Source of the DNA: Phoenix dactylifera
Taxonomy: Eukaryota; Streptophyta; Magnoliopsida; Arecales; Arecaceae
Reading direction: 5' to 3'
DNA: 64,000 nucleotides
NCBI RefSeq assembly: GCF_009389715.1
Contig: NC_052393.1
Location: forward strand, 5,890,001-5,954,000
Made by a program: the position numbers and the translations under genes. Shown one piece after another: positions 11,646 through 23,666 of the stretch; the first letter of the stretch is position 1; each line of letters starts with the position of its first letter. The notes under the pieces were generated by a model, which had not been told where the DNA came from, searched no databases, and worked only from the letters and a program-made list of their open reading frames with translations.

Positions 11646-12300
11646 AAATTTAAATATTCGAGTTTGGTCGGCCTGTCAGGTTTGAGTTTTATGTTGGTGC
11701 TTACCTTCCTTTCTTTCTGCACCACTCTTTTCATCATGCCGGAAATAATAAAACATACTGGATAGTTGATTGGTAGGAGAGAGTTTTGTTTAGTGAAATA
11801 TTCATTGATAATAAAGTTTAGATATTATTTCTTTCAAAAATAAAAAATTTACCCAAAAGTCTATATTTTTGGATGAATATTTTTCAAGCAATATTTAATA
11901 ATATATATTATAATATTATATTATACTATTATAGTATTAGAGGTACTTTAGAATAAAATAAAATAATTATTTTTCAACTGGTGAAAAAATAATTTATCCA
12001 TCTATAGAAGCATGATCAACTTTTTAATAATATTTGCCACAAAAGAAAAGGTCCTTAGTGCAAAATAAAATTAAAGAATGGAGATATATTTAATATATTA
12101 ATATAAAATATTTTTATCATTCTAGCTTATTGGTTTCTAATAATTGTTATTCTAAGACCAAATATATTGTAATTTTTTCTAAAAATAATAAAAAATTATT
12201 TTAATTATTGTCATATTATTTTTGAAGGTGCTGGTTTTGAGCTAGTATTCCACTGCTCTGCTGCCTAAAAGTAAAAGGGGGGTGGAGAATCTTCTACGAT
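11646..12300. other. AT-rich upstream region of the TPS gene
   Basis: Very AT-rich, with A/T runs and no ORF. It would contain the proximal promoter if transcription starts near 12300, but no single convincing TATA box could be chosen. Confidence 0.3.
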
Positions 12301-13393
12301 TTTTATGGGAACAAACGATTGACGGTCCCCTGATTTTCTTATCGCTGTGGTCACCGCAGGTGATCGTAAGCTTGCACTCCGCTGTTCCGTTTCTCCTGCC
12401 ACTGTTTCCCTCTCCACGCCACTGAAGGTGGTGAGTGTGGAATCATTCGCTTTTCATTCCAAAGCTCAAACCACTTGTCACAACCCGAAGGCTGAGACTC
12501 TCTCACCCTCTCCGAGGGAGTGTGTGTGAGAGAGAGGGAGAGGGTCTTGAGATCACAAGCAAGTCCCTTTCCTCTCGGGATACAAATGATCACCAGCCTT
12601 ATTCTTTCCATACTCCTTTTTAATCTGTGGTGATCTTTTTTCCCCTTAAGCGGAAAAAGGTAGCTCCTTTTCTCCATGATGAATCCCTTCAAGCCCTATT
12701 TAGTTTCTTCTTTCTACTCAACCTCGAGCATAATTATCTCTCATCTGATTTGTTTCTACTGTGCTATTCCTTTTTTATGCTTCTTGACTTCATTTTAGTA
12801 GCATTTGTTGGAGTTCATTCAAGCCTTCCTCTGTTACTTCTTACTGGGAGGTCAGAGCCCTTCATGTTAGTCTTTTGATTTTTATCTAATTTTTAGTTCA
12901 TTTTTTTTCCTGCTTGCTTGATCATCTGTTTTTGTTTGATTGGTGTTAGGATGACTTTACATTTTTAATTCTTCCAATAAAATGGATTTTTTTTTTCTTG
13001 TGAAGATTACCCATCTTCTTGTTCCTCTTTGATGGTGGAGGTCCAGATAAATTTCAGTTCTTTTGGTAAAGTTTTGTTTGGCATGTTCAATGTAAGAGAT
13101 TTTGATGTGTATTTGTACATCTTGGCTGTGATTCTTCGAGACTCCGCGTTTAGATTCGATTCGAAATCACGAGTTTGACGAAGGATCTGATCAGATTTTC
13201 GGGTTTTGATGGAATTTTAGGGTTGGCAGAGGAAAGGAGAACCAAAATCCTATGTTTTTTTGATTCTTCTCAAGCCTGCATGCAAATTCGTTGGCCTTCA
13301 TTTGGCTTGCACGTCATTGGGTTATCGCCTTTGGATGTTTTGTCGAGATTCTGAAGCTTATTCGGTCGGGGATCCAGCTTGACCATTGAATCA

Positions 13394-13519
13394 GTAAGCA
13401 TTTTCTTGGCACTCTGTGACCAAAATTTTTAGCCACAATTCTTATTGTCGCTTATTTCTGTTTTTGATCTTTTTATCAACACTTTGTATACTGGCGGAGA
13501 AATCTCGGCCCTTCTCCAG
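13394..13519 (+). other. Candidate intron in the 5' leader of the TPS gene
   Basis: AATCA|GTAAGC at 13393/13394 and a pyrimidine-rich TTCTCCAG| ending at 13519 would make a 126-base intron ending 36 bases before the ATG at 13556. Class II plant TPS genes commonly carry leader introns. The leader upstream (about 12300-13393) may contain further introns and several short upstream ATGs. Confidence 0.35.
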
Positions 13520-13555
13520 ATATCCAGATAAAGAGTAGATAACCTTCTCCATACA

Positions 13556-16418
13556 ATGGTTTCGAGATCGTACTCGAACCTCTTGGACCTTGTCACTGGT
13601 GGCTCTCCCACCTATGGCCGCCTTGGGAAGAGGCTTCCCAGAGTGATGACCGTGGCTGGCATCATCTGTGATCTAGACGAGGAGAATTCGAACAGTGTCG
13701 GCTCTGAGGCACTGTCTTCGGTCTCTCAGGAACGGGTAATTATAGTAGGCAATCAGCTCCCGCTTCGGGCTCACCGGAGACCCGATGACAGTGGTTGGAA
13801 CTTCAGTTGGGATGAGGATTCTCTGCTGTTGCAGCTCAAAGATGGTCTCGGAGAGGATGTGGAAGTGATCTATATTGGTTGCTTGAGAGAGGAGATTGAG
13901 CCAGGAGAACAGGATGATGTTTCACTGACCCTGCTCGAGACTTTTAAGTGTGTCCCCACATTCCTCCCCCCTGATCTTTTCAGCAAGTTCTATCATGGTT
14001 TCTGTAAGCAGCACTTGTGGCCCTTGTTCCACTACATGCTCCCTCTCTCACCGGACCTAGGTGGGCGATTTGATCGGTCTCTTTGGCAAGCTTATGTTTC
14101 TGTGAACAAGATATTTGCAGACAAGGTTATGGAAGTTATAAGCCCGGACGATGACTATGTGTGGGTCCATGATTACCATCTTATGGTGTTGCCAACCTTC
14201 TTGAGGAAGAGGTTTAATAGAGTGAAGCTTGGGTTCTTTCTCCATAGCCCATTCCCCTCCTCTGAGATTTATAGGACTCTTCCTGTTAGAGATGAACTCC
14301 TAAGAGCCCTTCTAAATTCTGATCTTATTGGTTTTCATACCTTCGATTATGCTAGGCATTTCCTTTCATGCTGTAGTAGAATGCTCGGCCTTGCGTATCA
14401 ATCAAAGAGGGGTTACATTGGGCTTGAGTATTATGGGCGTACTGTTAGCATCAAAATACTTCAAGTGGGAATTCACATGGGTCAGCTCCAATCAGTGTTA
14501 AATCTCCCAGAGACCGAAGCTAGAGTTGCAGAGCTTAGAGATCAGTTTATGGGTAGGGTTGTGTTACTTGGAGTGGATGACATGGATATATTTAAAGGAA
14601 TCAGCTTGAAACTTCTGGCCATGGAGCAACTACTTGTGCAGCATCCAGAGTGGAGAGGGAAGGTAGTTTTGGTCCAAATTGCAAACCCTGCCAGAGGCCG
14701 AGGAAGAGATGTACAGGAGGTGCAGTCTGAGACCGCTTCCACAGCTAGAAGAATAAACGAGACATTTGGAAGGCTGGGCTATCAGCCAGTCATTCTTATT
14801 GATAACCCGCTTCAGTTTTATGAGAGAATTGCATACTATGTGATAGCAGAATGCTGTCTTGTCACTGCAGTGAGGGATGGAATGAATCTGATTCCCTACG
14901 AGTATATAATTTGCCGTCAGGGTAATGAGAAATTGGACCAGATGTTGCAACTGGACCCATCGGTGCCAAAGAAAAGCATGCTGGTTGTCTCTGAATTTGT
15001 TGGTTGCTCTCCATCTCTCAGTGGAGCCATTCGTGTCAATCCATGGAATATAGATTCTGTGGCTGAAGCAATGGATGTGGCTTTGGAAATGTCAGATCAT
15101 GAGAAACAACTGCGACATGAGAAACATTATAGGTATGTTAGTACACATGATGTTGGATATTGGGCGCACAGCTTCTTGCAAGATTTGGAAAGGACATGCA
15201 AGGATCATGTGAGGCGAAGATGCTGGGGTATTGGCTTTGGCTTAGGCTTCAGGGTCATCGCCCTTGATCCAAATTTCAGGAAGCTTTCTGTTGAGCATAT
15301 AGTTTCTGCTTACAAGAGGACCAAGAACCGGGCTATTCTCTTGGATTATGATGGTACCATAATGCCTCAGACATCTATCAACAAAACCCCTACAAGTGAG
15401 GCTATCGCCATTTTGAACAGCTTGTGCAACGACCCCAGGAACATTGTATTTCTGGTCAGTGGAAGAGACAAAGAGACTTTGAGCAACTGGTTTTCCTCCT
15501 GTGACAAACTAGAGCTTGCAGCAGAGCATGGCTACTTTTTAAGGTAAGTGAATCTTAAAGACTTATTCTTCTGCCATCTCATGTGCTTGTCTATGCTTTT
15601 GAATATGTCTTGTCGAGTCAATCTTTTAGAACAGTTTCCGTAATGATATATGTATTATATACACAGACGCATATATGGATGCATGCTCTATCAACTTAAT
15701 ATGTTCCAATTGTATGTCTTAATTGAAATATTTTTAGGCAAAACCATGATGCTGAATGGGAAACGTGTGTGCTTGTGGCCGACTTTGACTGGAAGCAGAT
15801 TGCTGAGCCTGTCATGAAGTTGTACACTGAAACTACCGATGGTTCGGCTATAGAGGCTAAAGAAAGTGCCCTTGTTTGGCATTATCAGTATGCTGATCCA
15901 GATTTTGGGTCATGCCAAGCTAAAGAACTTCTGGACCATCTAGAGAGTGTTCTTTCAAATGAACCAGTGTCTGTAAAGAGTGGCCAACATATTGTGGAAG
16001 TCAAACCACAGGTCAGTTTACAACCTCCTCCTAATAGTTAATTCGAAACCATGCTGATGGTCTCTTTACTAAATCTCTGCAACCTAACTCTGATGTTTAG
16101 GGTGTCAATAAAGGTCTGGTGGCTGAGCGGCTTCTGAGCACAATGTGTCAAAAGGGCATGCTCCCTGATTTTGTTCTCTGCATTGGTGATGATAGGTCAG
16201 ATGAGGATATGTTTGAGGTCATTACTGGTGCAGTGGCTGGTCCTTCTTTGTCCCCTGTTGCAGAAGTATTCGCATGCACAGTCGGCCAAAAACCAAGCAA
16301 AGCAAAATACTACTTAGAGGACACTGTGGAGATTGTCAGAATGCTGCAAGGCCTTGCTACAGCTTCAGACCAGATGGCACGGGCTGCTGCTTCTCAAAGT
16401 TCTCACAAAACAACCTAA
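13556..16418 (+). CDS. Class II trehalose-6-phosphate synthase (TPS-TPP fusion)
   Basis: Three exons, 13556-15543, 15738-16011 and 16101-16418, joined at AAG|GTAAGT...TTTTAG|G and CACAG|GTCAGT...GTTTAG|GGT, give 859 aa, the usual length for this family. Residues about 58-545 are the GT20 synthase domain; about 590-835 the HAD-type phosphatase domain. Start chosen because MVSRSYSNLLDL is the conserved class II N-terminus. Seen: the synthase NRLP motif is N66-Q67-L-P and the VDRLD..KG motif is V340-D-D342-M-D..K347-G, so two Arg ligands of OtsA-type enzymes are replaced; Lys347 and Glu449 remain. The phosphatase motifs are intact: D597-Y-D599-G-T, SGRD, K758 and G783-D-D..D. Known: plant class II TPS proteins generally lack measurable synthase activity and act in sugar/SnRK1 signalling in the cytosol. 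Catalytic output here is inference. Confidence 0.96.
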
Positions 16419-16695
16419 ATGCTGCCATCAGTTTGGTGTCGACCTGTTTCCTGCAGGTGTCTAAGCTTTATGTTTTGGTTCCTCCTTTGTACATATGCTT
16501 GTTTGGCATGCCTTAGTAAATTATGTTTGTTGTTCACTAATCTTGGTGTACTGTTGACATTATGCTTTTGAGATGCTTGTTTCCTCTATCTCAAGTGTGC
16601 TAGTTCTCTATAACTTGTTTCTGGCAATGTGTGCTTGATTGTTAACCATGATCTGGAGCTACAGACCAAATTCCACTGAACCTACTAAAAATTTA

Positions 16696-16701
16696 AATAA
16701 A
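16696..16701 (+). terminator. Candidate polyadenylation signal of the TPS gene
   Basis: AATAAA about 280 bases after the stop codon, a plausible 3' UTR length. Plant poly(A) signals are loose, so other sites may be used. Confidence 0.35.
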
Positions 16702-18281
16702 ACAATTATCGATGAAGTTGTAGAATACCTGACTTGCAAAACCAATGCTGAATAAGAAGCAGCTAATCTTGTTTCAACAGTGGATATGTTTAGCTTAATC
16801 TAAATCTTACTGGTAATGGTCAATAGATAATGTTGTAGGGTCTGTTGTGTTCCTAAGACAATCCCCCTCCTTTGTTTTTGTTTAGCATCATGCTTCGTCA
16901 TTTATCCAAGCTAAAAAGAATAGAGTTTTAGTTTCTCTGACTGATGGATGACCAGAGTTGGGTTTTGTGGTTCTTATGATTACATCTGGAACATTTTTAT
17001 GCTTCTTATTACTCCCTTCTCTCATGGCTTCCAATTATGCACTTGCTTTGTGTTATGATATTTATCTATTGTAAGCTCAAGGGTGGGAGTTGTGGCTGTT
17101 TGGTTAAAGATAAATGGGATACCTTTTTCTATAATATAAACTTCCAGTGAACAATGAAAACCCAGAAATGTGCTATTGTTTAGTAATTTTTCTCTCTGTT
17201 CTAGTCTGGACTTAAGAATCAGTCACTAAATTATACTAAAGGTTGCCTGCAGTTCGACTTGAGTGGATGAGAACCAGGGATTCTCCAATGTCTGTTTGGC
17301 TGTACAGCCATTTACTTTGGTTCCTACTTGTATTAGCTAATTTGTTCCCATTCCCCGTATGGTCCTGACTTGCATGCAAACTTGAATAAATTTCTAGGTG
17401 GAATCAAAGAGAAATGAGAATATTTAACTAAGAACTTAAAGGCAAAGTAGTAGAAAACAATCAGTGATACTTGTGGCCCATGATATTCTTTTAATCTTTC
17501 AGTATGCATCTATAACAATTTGATAGATATGAGGGGAACACCGTGGTCAGCATGGATGGAACTTGTGACAGAGAATGTGGAAAGCTTGCAGTAACATCAA
17601 GAAGAAAATGCAGCGAAGAAGGTTTAACGAAACGACACCAAATAATTGGGGTAGGCAAGGACGGTTAATAGTTTTATTAACCGTTGCGATCAGGTTCCAA
17701 GCTGTGCTTATCTGAATTATTTGTTTGATTAGTATGCTTGAGTGTCTATATCATGTGGTAGCGGGGAGTTTTTCTATCCTAGCTTCTTTTGTCCCCATAA
17801 AGTTTGTGTTCTTAGCACAGATAAGATCCTTGAGATTTCTTTTTTCCTTGTTTTTGCTGAAGTAGCTTTCAAAGCTTTGATTTCTTTAATTCAGGCTCAG
17901 GTGGTAGTTAATCTCTCGTTATTAATTACACCTTTGAGATTACTTCTTAGAAAAGCAAGGCTTGTGCTTGGAAATTAAGCAACCATACTAGTGATCTGGT
18001 TGGCGTCGCCAAAAGCCTCAGTAGTCGTAACCTCTGTCCACCTGAAACTCGCAAGCTGAGCCTTGGCTTGCTTTCTTTGTCAGATTACCACCGTAAAAGA
18101 TGAACATTTTAGCTCCTGGAGTCACCATCTGGTTTGGTACTGTATCCAACCCTTCGCTTGCCTGACTGTTTTATGTCATCAGAATGAACATTCTGCGAAA
18201 GACTGTTGCAGGGGCATAAGACAAGTTTCATCTACATCGCCAACTGTAAGCATTGCACTTCATGGCTCATTAGTGTTAATC

Positions 18282-18330
<49 letters not shown>

Positions 18331-20070
18331 ACAAGCACACACCCAAGTTAGGTTGACCCATTGAAAATAAACCACATGTGTGCTTGCTTGCTCTTGGGCT
18401 CGTTCCTTTGATAGTTTGAACATTTCTCTGATTTAATCACTGTAAATCCCCCTTATTGGTTTTAGTGAAATTACATCAGTTATTTGCCTTGTTTTTTTTT
18501 TCCATCGCTATTGTGATTTGGCATATCCATAAACAGATAATATGCTAATTTTCAGAAACGATAATTGAAAAGCAATTGTCGGATCGGTTTGTATCTACAG
18601 TTAGCTAAAGCTAATGGCCACTTTCATCTACAAGAAAGAATAGTTATTTTTATATCTCGATGCGCTGCAGCTACTGTTTTCACAATTTCACACAATTATA
18701 AATGGAACGATTCTAATTCAACTTATCCTTTTGAAGCTGATGAAGCAAACTACATGAGCCTCCCCATAGAGCCAACAGGAATCCTATCCCAATGCTGAAA
18801 ATAAAAGGCAATTTGATTTGCAATGCGAGGATCAGTCACTGGCCATGTTTCATTTTATTTCTTGATTTTAATGCATCCGACACTGTGCCTTGTTTTATGA
18901 GTATTTATATCTAGGTTGCATACAATTACATTGTTTGTATACAGTTGTGCCAATACCTGTACTATACACTAGTATCTTGATTTGTACATAAACAATGTCT
19001 ATAAGATAAATAAGTATAGATATAGGCATCGAAAAATAATTTATAATCAAATTCAAACAGTTCTGGACCACAGAATGGTTCTAGATGCTTTAGGGCTTTC
19101 TAACTCTCTTGGTGCCATCCAGATCATTTAACAACTAAATTATGCACTGCTGCCTCCTTTTTCCCAAAACGCTTTTTGAAGGTAAGGAAAAAAGCTGCAA
19201 AAAGATGATATATGATAACTTCTGTGAGCTCCCTTTCTCAATGAAACAAGCGCTTTAAGCTATATTATAGGAAGAAACCAAAGAGACAGAGGAAACTTAC
19301 ATATGAATTTTTTATATTGATAGTACCATATATTTCATTAAACATGAAATGAATACAAAAAGAGAGACAAGAAGGAAAAATAGAAAAGAGGAAAAAAAAA
19401 GGGGGGGAAAGCAATGGAGCTCAATAAGCTCACACTACCATATATTGGTCTACCAGACTAGAAGATCATTTTAGGAAATATAATGTTCTATGTTGATCTA
19501 CTTATCTAGTAGATAATATCATTAGATTGCCTTAAATAGTAAATCTAAATCTATGACGCAGCAGTAAAATGCAGTGAGCTGTAATGCTGATTTATGGATT
19601 TATTGTCCATATTGGAGAATATAATTTGTTAGATTTGCCAACAAATAATATGGTCTCTTAAAAGGTTCCTAGGTCACATATTATATCTTTCATCTCCACT
19701 TGTTTTGTCTCCAATTAGAGCAGGAGAAGAGCTGCCAATACCGTCCCGTGTGTAACACGTGCTCGAGGCCTTGTTGAACACAGGAAGCCAGTAATTTAGC
19801 TCATTGTTTGTGGCCACATTTTTTGGTAAGATTGGAGGCAAGTCTTTCATGAATCTAGTGGGCTAGCAATTGTCACACTGCTCACTGGGCTTTGGGTTGT
19901 GGAGAGTACCCTTGGCCATGGAAAGACCATTCATGATTCTATGGATATATAAAAAGTGGGTTTCATTACAATGCTAAATTTTGCAACGTTGTAAGTTATA
20001 GAAGGCATCTCAACCGTCTCATCCCATTTCTGTGAGAAAAAGGGATAGACTGAGCTGGGATTCTGAAACT
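16702..20070. other. Intergenic DNA between TPS and the acetyltransferase gene, no gene seen
   Basis: Only short chance ORFs without family similarity. Contains the CT/CA microsatellite at 18282-18334. No transposon ends could be recognised. Confidence 0.4.
18282..18334. repeat. (CT)n(CA)n compound microsatellite
   Basis: About 12 CT units run directly into about 14 CA units. Compound arrays like this are prone to length change. Confidence 0.95.
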
Positions 20071-20075
20071 CATCC

Positions 20076-20345
20076 ATACATGAAAAGAAGAAGAGAAAAA
20101 AAGAAAAGAAAAAAAGAAAATATGAAGAAAAAGAAAAGGGAAAGAAAAGTGAAAGAAAACAAGAAAATAAAGAAAATAAAGGAAGAAAATAAGAAGAAAA
20201 AGAAGGAAAGAAGGAAGAAAGAAAAGAGAAAGATATAAGCAAACGAAGGGATAAGAAAAAGAAAGAAAAGACAGTAAGGAAAAAGGGAGGAAAGAAGAAA
20301 GGAGAGGAAAAAAAAAAAAAAAAAGAGGGGATGAAAAAAGAAAGG
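20076..20345. repeat. Polypurine tract, about 270 bases of A and G
   Basis: The plus strand is almost entirely A and G in this stretch (words such as GAAAAAGAAAAG, AAGGAAAGAAGG), with an A-run near 20310-20325. The opposite strand is the matching polypyrimidine. The long Lys/Glu/Arg and Ser/Phe/Leu ORFs across it are products of composition, not genes. Confidence 0.9.
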
Positions 20346-20370
20346 AAAGAAAAGAAGGAGATAAAGACAA

Positions 20371-22330
20371 AGGGTACCTACGGGATTTCCATTTAGAACT
20401 ACTGTAGGATATCCAGTTTCACGGAGAAATTAAGATGCCTCTATCCCACAGAATTTAAAATCTTGAGTATTTATACATCATTTGCTATGCAATTAATCAC
20501 ATTCAAGGAGAAGATTGCTCCAGCAAGAGGTATATTCCTTTTCTCCTCCATTAAAAATTAATTATGCCCCCCTCTCCCCCATAAAAGCTCGAAGATCAAG
20601 TCACAAGTTCGATATTCGAGAACCTTTGGCAAGAGGAAAATTTTTTTGGCAAAGTCATCAGAAGTTTGAGAAGAGTTCAAATAACTAAAAGTTACGACTA
20701 AAGCAATAAAATCAAAAATATACTTTTTAAAGATATTTATTCATTTATTTACTAAAAAATAAGTATAGGAAAAGTGAGAATAACAATGATAGAAAAAAAA
20801 AAAGAAAAAACATCATTAGCAACAATATATGGTATCATAATTCAATAGCTCTAGATTGGATCATCTAAAGAGAATATTTAGAGAATAGTTAGACCAAAAG
20901 AAAATAGAGATTAGTTCAAAAAAATTGCAATAATTTGGAGGATTTTGCTACTATATTGTGAAGCCGCATCTAATATAGGATGGGGCTCTTTTCCACTGAC
21001 TGCTGCTTTATAGAGTTTTGGCTATCAAGTGTATCAAGTCATCTTATATTGATTGCTATGTTTATACTAGAAAGTAGCATGTTCTTGTTAGAAAACTTTG
21101 CCTACCACTTGTTGAAGTTCAACTTGAAAGTGAGACACTTTAAGGTGAAATTTCATTTATAATAATCCATGAATATGCATTTAGAAAGACTGGTCTAACT
21201 TTTTAACCCCTAAGCAATGCTACAATATTGATAACTGATTGATTGGCTTAATTAATTTTCAAATTTGAAGCAACACATGGCATACTTAACAAGCAAGATA
21301 TCAGGAGCATCAAGTTGTTTTCAAATGAGTTTGGCTTAAGTTTGCCATTCCATTGTAAGGGAAACTTTGAAAACTTGGAGGGTGATGGTTGGTGCAGGGG
21401 GGGCAGGGTTCTGATTCCAGTTGTAAATTAGTGCTTGAGGATGGTATAGGTACAGAATAAAAAAGTGGAAACCATCCCCTTCTAATTAAAAAAATAAAAC
21501 ATGTAAGGAAAAAACATTAGAAGAGACACTGTCCTCAGGTAGCATTTTGGATGACATGGTGCAATATGATGAATGTGCTATACCAAATAGACAAATACAC
21601 CACTCAGTTGTGGTTCCTTCTCCAAGAGGAAGATGGGTTAAGATAACATGGGTGATCTTATTTCAATCAAAAAGTAACATGGGTGACCATATTTTCAATG
21701 GCTGAAGGGATGCATCAGTTTTGAAACCTCCTCATGATCTTTACAAATCAAAGCTCATGACACCGCGAAATGTTGAAACCATTCTAATTGATCATTACAT
21801 CACCTTTACTATTTAAAACAATAATTACATGAGAATAAAGCAGACATTGCATCACTCTTTCTCAACGGTGAAACATGTTTAGAATGTGTCCTATCCGTCT
21901 CGACCCTCTCTGCACGAGACATTGTACGCTACGCCGTGTTAGTTGTGCATCATGCCAACTACCGCATCTACTTCTTGTGGGTTCCATTCAGTATGTGCTT
22001 GTCTCGGTGATTAGTTTATGGAAAAAAGATGGGATGATTGGCATGATGCACCCTCTGTTAGTGTATGCAATGTAAGATATAATTTCTCTCTCTAGACACC
22101 CTCAAAATAAATAAACACGATGATCTTTGTTGAGTATACCAACCAAAATTGAAAAAAATATATCAAATTTCAAATCATTTGACTGCATGGAGATGAGGTC
22201 TTTATTTATTTATTTATTTATTTTTGTTCAGCATCTCGTTTCCTTGCACCTTAATTTTGTTTTATGTAATATGTAAGCAACTAAACAAAACGAGGGGGGA
22301 AATATATGGACCAAGGAAGATCAATTCTAG
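20371..22330. other. Intergenic DNA, no gene seen
   Basis: AT-rich. A stretch at 21875-22080 is less AT-rich and ends in a word (TATGCAATGTAAGATATAAT) also found in similar form near 9752; nothing coding is supported. (TTTA)n at about 22202-22223. Confidence 0.35.
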
Positions 22331-22399
22331 ACCGTCCATTCGTTTGATCAACTGAACCAGAACGGGGGTTGTGGGAGATAAAATTCTTGCAACACGTAA

Positions 22400-22700
22400 G
22401 ATGTTCCGGCGGAGTATCCTAGTATCGGAATTCCCATTTGACTTCTCCTGTGCTCTCTAAAATAAGGAGCGGTACGCCAACGCCAACCTTAGAGCGGGAT
22501 AGGGGGGGAAAAGAATCCGTTCCGATTCCTCGACCCACCATCGAAACGATCTCTTTGCGGGCCATTTCAAGAATTCTTCTTCCATGGATCGAAGGTACCA
22601 GCTCCAATTCCGCCCTCGTTAGAAGCGATTCAATTGTATTCGTTCTCTTTCTCTTGATCTTTTTCGTCCGAAAAGGCCGGTTCTTGGGATAAATTTGGAG
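22400..22700 (+). promoter_or_regulatory. Probable transcription start region / leader exon of the acetyltransferase gene
   Basis: Composition rises in GC between about 22440 and 22620, followed by a CTCTTTCTCTT-rich stretch, as in plant 5' leaders. Donor-like ATCGAAG|GTACCAG occurs at about 22593. A leader exon here spliced to an acceptor at 25188 (TATCACAG|GGCTCC) would place the start codon at 25331. No cDNA evidence; inference only. Confidence 0.3.
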
Positions 22701-23540
22701 CTATTCTTGCACTGGAATTTGATGGGCTTTATCTATGTTTGATGGGTTCTTCTCTTATAGCTAATCGAATCATCGAACAAGTTGGGAGTATGTATTGGAA
22801 TGGAATTAAGACTCATCTTGAATATGGTTTTCTTTATCCATGGTTGATGGGTTCTTTTTTTATGGCTAATCGAATCATCGAATGATTTATGGGTGTATAT
22901 TGGAATGGTATTAAGACTCTTATTGGATATAGTTTTCTTTTTCTTTTCGTATTCGGTAGCAGGATTTTGATGATTAATGAATGCATCAGGGTTAGGGCAA
23001 TGGACTTCCTGCTCTCTTTTTTCTTTAATGATACAAAGATTAAATCTTGATATCTAGGTGTTTCCTGTCTGTTACTTGGTGTGTATCATTTTCGATGACT
23101 TTTGCTTTTTGTTTTTTTTTTTTTTAATTTATTCTTAAAAAAGATTTAAAAACAATGAATTTTCAGCCTTAGATTTTTCTTCATGTGTGTGTTGGTTTTC
23201 TTTGGTTTCAGTATTGTTTAGACATCGTTAAATAGCCTCTTTGTCTTCAAGATCTTGATCTTAACGAGTGTCGCAAAACCATATGAATACTTGTTTTTTA
23301 ATTTTTCTCTATATTGGTAGTTCATGAAGGAATCGCCTTTTTATGGGGAAGTTCATTGAATCTGAGTTTGACTATAGTTCTGCTTTCAAGCTTCTTAGGT
23401 CAATTTGCGTACTAAAAGAAAAGGGAAATCAGAAAAGAAAGCGCCAAAATTCCTTAGCATATTTTTTTCGATAGAGAAGACCCATTTTTTGGCTATCATT
23501 ACCTTCCTAATTTCAACTGGCCTTTTTGGGTTTGAAAAGT

Positions 23541-23666
23541 AAGTTTCAAATTATAAGGTTGTAGCTAAATAATGATGGTAACAAGTTTCAAATTATAAGG
23601 TCGTAGCTAAATAATGATGGTTACAAGTTTCAAATTTTAAGGTCGTAGCTAAATAATGATGGTAAC
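23541..23666. repeat. 42-bp tandem repeat, three copies
   Basis: Units start AAGTTTCAAATT and end ATGATGGTAAC, at 23541, 23583 and 23625, with only a few substitutions between copies. It lies in the putative leader intron of the acetyltransferase gene. Confidence 0.9.

Noticed and set aside
19931-20370. Ser/Phe/Leu-rich minus ORFs of 103 and 124 codons and a Lys-rich plus ORF
   Set aside because: They translate the polypurine tract; composition alone explains them.
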